Shown piece after piece: positions 59,201 through 64,000 of a stretch of DNA of 64,000 bases. Under the pieces are notes generated by a model. The model saw nothing but the letters and a program-made list of their open reading frames with translations, was not told the origin of the DNA and ran no database searches. Origin of the DNA: Acanthornis magna (taxonomy: Eukaryota; Chordata; Aves; Passeriformes; Acanthizidae); NCBI GenBank assembly GCA_036785705.1, contig JAWUZG010000056.1, forward strand, positions 14,454,001-14,518,000, in the 5' to 3' direction. The position numbers and the translations under genes were made by a program. Numbering within the stretch: position 1 is the first letter of the stretch; each line of letters starts with the position of its first letter.

Positions 59201-60100
59201 TGCCTCCCCAAAACTCTGGTATTGGGGAAAATATCCACAACTGCTTATTCATCCTAATGTCAGCACCAGTGTCCTGCTGCCTAAGAACCCAACTCCTTCT
59301 AGTTAGTGGGAAAAAAGAAAGGAGACTTTTGTAAGTAAAAGACCTTTAGAACACCTTTCTCTGGTTCCATACAGTTGGAAGAAGATCTTTCCAGTTCTGG
59401 GATTATAGTTCATAAAGTGATGTCACTTCTAGTTATTGATTCTCAAAATATATATTCAAATACAGCTGTGAGGGGACATTAACTCCTCCTGTACACAATA
59501 AGGAATTTCCATACGTGGCATGTTTTGGTCACGAAATCCACCACAGAAGTTAGAGTGAGGCCCTACCCTTCCCATAAGCTTCTGGTTACATCTTGGCATT
59601 TGTTCTTTCATTACTAAATAGAGGTGCAGGCAGGGGCCAGGGGCTTGCTCCAGATGTTTATGGCTGACAGTGTGCCCAGACCAGGGGCTGGACAGAGCCT
59701 CACCTCCCAGAGCAAGGGCTTCCACCCTTCCTTCTCTCCTTTTTAGGACTCAAGTGACGTCAAACACCTCATGACCCCAATCCCTGGCCAAACCGTTGGC
59801 ATGGCTGACCTGTTTATTTGGGCAGAGCATAAAAGAATTTTGGCAAAACTGACAAACCAGGCTCAGATAAGGGGAAACCTTCAAGTCAAACACAAACATT
59901 AATATGAACACCCCTAATCTCCTGGTTTGTCCCCTTCCGTAGGCAAAGGTCAGGAGCATTTGGTCCCCACAGACCCTTAACAAGCAGATGTTACTGTAAC
60001 ATGCCCAGGGAATCAAGCATAAATACGACCCCTGACCCCAGTTGTCAGCTGATCCGCTGAGACTCTTAGAAATATACTCTTAACTTTTATAAATTCCCAC
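56210..60100. other. Unique non-coding sequence
   Basis: A T19 run (58180-58198) ends in TAG and mimics a splice acceptor. Frames at 56275-56646, 57079-57399 (minus) and 57470-57841 show no domain. No repeat family recognised. Confidence 0.5.
58180..58198. repeat. Poly(T)19 homopolymer
   Basis: Nineteen T followed by AGGCTACCCG, an acceptor-like junction, but no credible exon follows. Confidence 0.9.
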
Positions 60101-60149
60101 TTTTTCCCACCGTCCCACTCCATTCTTTCCCTCCCCTCTCCCTTGTGTC

Positions 60150-61110
60150 TCCCAGACCCGTCGCTGCTGAGCGGCGCTTGCACAGTTGCTCGCAGCCTGA
60201 CCCCTCTCTTCACCCGGGTCAAAGGCCCGAGACCCAGGGCAGGGCTCTTTTCTTGCCAAAGGCCAGCTGATGAATCATTCCCAACTTGAAGGGAACAGAG
60301 GAGAGGGGAGGAGTTTGTCTCTCAAAAGGCCCTCAAACAACTGTGGCCTATATATCAGCATTTACACTATTCTGACACTCTCAAAAATTCACTTTCCTTT
60401 CTGGGAATGGCAACAAAAAGTGAAGGGGGAAGGGATGAAGGAGCTGAGAGACACTCCCTGGAATGCCTGGGGAAATGCCAGAGCCTGGTCCTGGTGGCAG
60501 GAAAGGGGTCTCCCTTTGTCTGAAGGGGGATGTTAACATGAGCACCCTTCATTGCAAAAAATGCTCCCATTAAATAGGAAAAAGTGGGAGGAAGGAAAAG
60601 AAGGTTTCCAAGGAAAGTTTGGGCAAGCTGCACCAGGCAGACCAGGTCCTGTCAGACAGGGCAGCTTTGTCCTGGTGGGAGCAGTCAGTGTTTCTCAGCA
60701 CTCTGGGGACAGCCTCTTCTCCTTCCTCTCAGCCCCTTGTGGGCTTCAATTTCTGCCTGTAACATCCTGCAGCCTCTTCTCCTTCCTCTCAGCCCCTTGT
60801 GGGGTTCAATTTTTGCCTCTAACCTCCAGCCTCTCCTCCTGCCCCATGATCCACCGCAGGCCCGCGGAGCTCATCTGCGCAAAAACCTTTCAGCTCTGGA
60901 CTGTGTCACACCGTCTGCCACGGAGGGACTCTCTCATCCTAAACGAGCCGCAGGAATCACAAAAACCAAACCCAGACACCTTCCAGCTCCACCGAGACGT
61001 TGCTTGGGTTTTCCAGCATATCCACCTCGGCATGTGTGACTCAGGCCCGCGAGCATCTGGAGACCGCAGGCGGAGGGATGCGGAACGCTCCCGAGGTGGT
61101 GTTTATTTTT
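60150..61110. promoter_or_regulatory. GC-richer block with CpG clusters
   Basis: CpGs cluster at about 60155-60235 (GTCGCTGCTGAGCGGCGC, CCCGGG, CCCGAG), 60852-60955 and 61000-61100 (CCCGCGAGC, CCGCAGGCGG, GCGGAACGCTCCCGAGG), while the rest of the window is CpG-poor. A TATATAT word lies at 60351-60357. The 206-codon plus frame (60552-61172) and a second overlapping frame of 151 codons are open. Inference: a weak CpG island, promoter or unrecognised exon. Biased gene conversion is an alternative. Confidence 0.3.
60711..60840 (+). repeat. 60 bp tandem duplication (two copies plus a partial third)
   Basis: AGCCTCTTCTCCTTCCTCTC and its continuation start at 60711 and 60771. The first 33 nt are identical, with few differences after; copy 2 lacks 3 nt. 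A third partial copy (AGCCTCTCCTCCT) begins at 60828. The period is 20 codons, so the repeat shows as FSFLSAPCG twice in the plus frame. Confidence 0.9.
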
Positions 61111-61558
61111 GTTTCATTCCCTTCACCTTTATAAAATTGCAGGGACATTTTTGGCCTCACACCAGGCTTTGATTTGAAGTGGGGATTTCCCCGTGTGGTT
61201 CACATTCCCTCTCCGGACAGTGTTAAACAGTAACTGCGAGGGATGACTTTTACCCCTGGCTAACAGGAGGCTTGGGCAGACACAGCACCTCGGTGATGGC
61301 TGCCTTCCCAGCTGACCTTTTTTTTTACTCCTATCCAACTATTTGATCCTAACATCACATGAAATAACATGGGTCTTCCTTTATTAGCACCAAAGAGATT
61401 TAAACTGTTAGTTTCCCTTCATCAAAACTGAGTCCTGGTCCAAAGAGAGGGAAGGGGTGTCTCACTGCTCACAGTACAGTTTGGGATTTTGCTCAGCCTC
61501 ATTTTCTATTTTTTACCTTAAACTCATACCATTATTTTGTCTGCAGCTGTTCTGTAAA

Positions 61559-61650
61559 ACAGAAATAAAATAATATAAAATATAAATAAAAAATATAAAA
61601 TATAAAATAAAAAAATAAAATATAAAATTAAAAAAATTAATACTATAAAA
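61559..61650. repeat. AT-rich (ATAAA)n-like low-complexity tract
   Basis: Degenerate AATAAAATATAAA-type units, only A and T for most of its length. Unstable, DNA-unwinding type sequence. Confidence 0.9.
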
Positions 61651-61659
61651 GTATTATTT

Positions 61660-64000
61660 TGTGAAGGTGATCCTTTTCAGAGTTTAGGAATGTTAAAACA
61701 TCACATAGAGTATTATCTAGGTCCCTTTCCTACAAAATTTTGGCTGAATGTATGTGTGTCAACAAGTCTCAAACATTGTCCACCACATATTTGATTGCCT
61801 CCTGACTGAGTTATGGTCATGGTGTTATTTTGGATGGTTCTTTCTGAAGTAAAATCCTCCATTTTTCTTTTTTCTCCTTGTTTAAGTGGATATCATTACA
61901 GTTTCCCAATTCTTCAGGGTAGAATCTGCCATTTACCCCACCCCCAAATTGGTTTTAATGGCTTACAGGGTATCAATGGCAGTATGGGGCTTGATAACAA
62001 CAAGCCATCAGTTACTATATATGTCACAATCATTTTAAGATAGAAGAGCAAGGCTTCATATTCATGTAACAGAGAGTTTGCCAAATGTATTTATTTTTTA
62101 AATTTTTTTTAATTGATGTATGTGTGTATTAGGGTAGGAGGTTTGAGGATGGATGTGACATACATGCCTTGGAAAAAGAAAGGAGTTTAAAATTTAAAAA
62201 TACACATCAGTGTAGCTGGGTGATGCATTTTATAAATCACAGTCTTGATTTAACAGTCTCTCTAGTGTGGACAAGTAAGAAACATGGGTTTGCTCACACA
62301 AAAACATTGCATCCTGGTTCCAGAAAAGTCAGTGAGAATTTTGCCATTAACTTTAAGTGGAACTAAAGCCTCACCTCAGAGCTTTTAATCAAAAAGTGTG
62401 AGCTAGCGTGTTCAAACAATGCCTTCGGATCCCAGTCAAGGCAAAGTCTCAGACTCTGGCAGGAAAGAAGGCTCTTATTCAAAAGCTTTTCATGCAATCT
62501 CCTGGTTACAGAGAGACGGCTGCAAGCCCCAGTTCTGACCTTCTGGGCTGCTGGTCACTCACAGCATTTCCCCTCAGCAACACCAAGTTTTTGGTTTGTC
62601 CTGCAGTGGCCTTGGAATAAAAGAGAACATCTGCATGAACCAGAAGCTTGGTTACTGTCATTATTCCTCCTTCCTAGGAAAAATCTTTTTCTGCACCACC
62701 TTCCAACTTGTGTAAAATTCAGCAACAAATTTCTTCTCTCTGCTGCAAAGGTTACACTCGCTGTGGGTGTCTCTACAAGTTCACTTATCTTTATCTGGAC
62801 TCGCTTGATATACAAGCCCTGATGGTTATCCTTGAGATGACCCTATTTTGTCCAGATAGGTGCCTCTGCTTATCTGTAAACCATCTAATAAGAATCCCAT
62901 CATCACATACTAGATCAGCAAATGATTTATACTTCAAATCTTTGCCATTCATTGTAAATAAAGAAATAAAACAAGCATTTAGGGGAATACAGTAAGTAGA
63001 CTAGGAGAATATTTGGTCTCAGCATCGTCAAAAAGAGTTTGTGGGCATAAACATAAGAAAGAGAATGAAAATCTCGGAGTTCAGTGGACTGGAGGTTATT
63101 TTCTGGTAGCCTGACTTTGAAATCTTAGTAGAAATGAATTTTCTCAAGGCTCATTATCCCTCCAGGGGCATTTTATCACTTTATAAAATCTTCAGATGAT
63201 CCAGTAGCATTTGTTTTCCTGGGACTGGTTTGGTCTGTGCTGGGTCCAGCCCATGATGTAATTTCGAAACTGCATACAGCCCTAATGGAGAGAGAATCCA
63301 CAAAAGTACCCACAACATTTCCGTACACATAACTCACAATTTAGATCAAGACAGGAAATGTTTTTTCCATTCCATGTGTAAATATGACATTTAAAGAAAA
63401 CTTTCCTATCTCAAGTCAAGACTAAAAGGTTAAATATCCAATATTTTTAGACACCAAAATTCCACACATTCACCAAGGAGAAGAGGATTTAATTTCTTCT
63501 CTAATTCTGTATTTTCTTTCACATAAGTTTCCCTTAAGTTAACTTCACTTACATTGCAAACAAAACAACAGAGTTTGTTCCAGGCAATGGAAGAATTTTT
63601 AGAAAGTATTGAAGCGGAGCAGTTTACCCGTTTCATCAACCCCTTTTTTGAACAATTTGGCATCTCAGGGAAGGAGCACTGTTCATTGGGAGAGGATTTG
63701 CTGACAAACCTCCTCTGATAACAAACCTCATTTGCCTGCACTGCAGATACATGATTTAAGTTCAGAAACACCTCTAAGTATATTTGCTGCTTTATGCACA
63801 TCTCTGAATACGCATGAGCCTGTGGGGAATTCATGAAAAATGGGTACATTTGTCCTGGGTGACCCCCTGTGGCATGACACAAGGCAGAATGACAGTAACT
63901 TGTGGTGAAAATGTAATTTCTGAGCATGGCCTGATTCTACAGATCTGCTCCTTCAGACAGTGCAGTAAGGCACAACTTTGAGAATGTCCCCAACTCAGTG
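61660..64000. other. Unique non-coding sequence
   Basis: No exon, repeat family or RNA gene recognised. The minus-strand 165-codon frame (63430-63927) has no recognisable domain, signal peptide or membrane segment and is of a length expected occasionally by chance in 64 kb. Confidence 0.5.

Noticed and set aside
63430..63927. 165-codon minus-strand frame
   Set aside because: Not recognised as any family, no signal peptide or membrane segment, length compatible with chance.
1..64000. Bacterial or phage features, CRISPR arrays, tRNA genes, well-known microRNAs (let-7, miR-9, miR-124, miR-137 and others), endogenous retrovirus LTRs
   Set aside because: Searched by eye for their characteristic words and structures; none found. 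A computed scan (tRNAscan, Rfam, repeat library) would be decisive.

Overview
The window reads as a piece of bird nuclear genome that is non-coding or intronic. It is AT-leaning and CpG-poor. Repeats are sparse: one clear 3' end of a CR1 retrotransposon (41008-41080, with the terminal ATTCTRTG-type repeats typical of avian CR1), a few old MIR-type SINE fragments, and several old palindromic (MITE-like) remnants. There are no operons, ribosome binding sites, CRISPR arrays, phage genes or tRNA/rRNA genes, and I recognise no protein family in any open reading frame. The longest frames either lie inside low-complexity sequence (44303-45025) or are what chance gives in stop-poor or GC-richer stretches (60552-61172, 27248-27754, 63430-63927 minus, 6999-7496 minus). 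I annotate no confident gene. Five exon-like segments with plausible splice borders are listed at low confidence.

Layout. 1-6.4 kb is mostly unique AT-leaning sequence with two segments that look like conserved regulatory DNA (2560-3110, 4895-5180). 6.47-7.38 kb is a denser regulatory-looking block with TALE/HOX-type and POU-type sites. 7.5-9.8 kb holds two recognisable MIR fragments and one weak one. 9.7-13 kb is G-rich to GC-leaning. 14.0-15.1 kb carries two diverged copies of a ~90 bp segment built around a GCCAGYTGGCAC core, followed by an old palindromic repeat (15.57-15.65 kb) and a strongly homeobox/SOX-like AT-rich block (16.1-16.4 kb). 19.9-24.8 kb contains small cis-element candidates: paired NKX2-type sites, a 19 bp palindrome with inverted AGTTCA half-sites, a G-quadruplex motif, a CTCF-like motif, and a 320 bp stretch without any plus-strand stop trinucleotide. 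26-41 kb has exon-like segments and low-complexity runs. 44.5-45.0 kb is a 441 nt pure polypyrimidine microsatellite in three domains. 45.6-46.0 kb is again regulatory-looking. 49.5-49.7 kb pairs a G-quadruplex motif with A41. 53.0-56.2 kb contains three old dispersed repeats or hairpins. 59.6-61.3 kb is GC-richer with clusters of CpG and a 60 bp tandem duplication.

Interpretation. Few young repeats, many AT-rich blocks with homeodomain, SOX, POU and NFI-type words, and no recognisable coding exon fit a gene desert or a large intron near a developmental regulator. That is inference: conservation cannot be seen from one sequence, and I cannot name the neighbouring gene or the species. I found no convincing new biological system. 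The items most worth checking are the duplicated GCCAGYTGGCAC element, the three-domain polypyrimidine tract, the spliceable micro-ORFs, the paired NKX2 sites and the CpG-clustered block near 60-61 kb.
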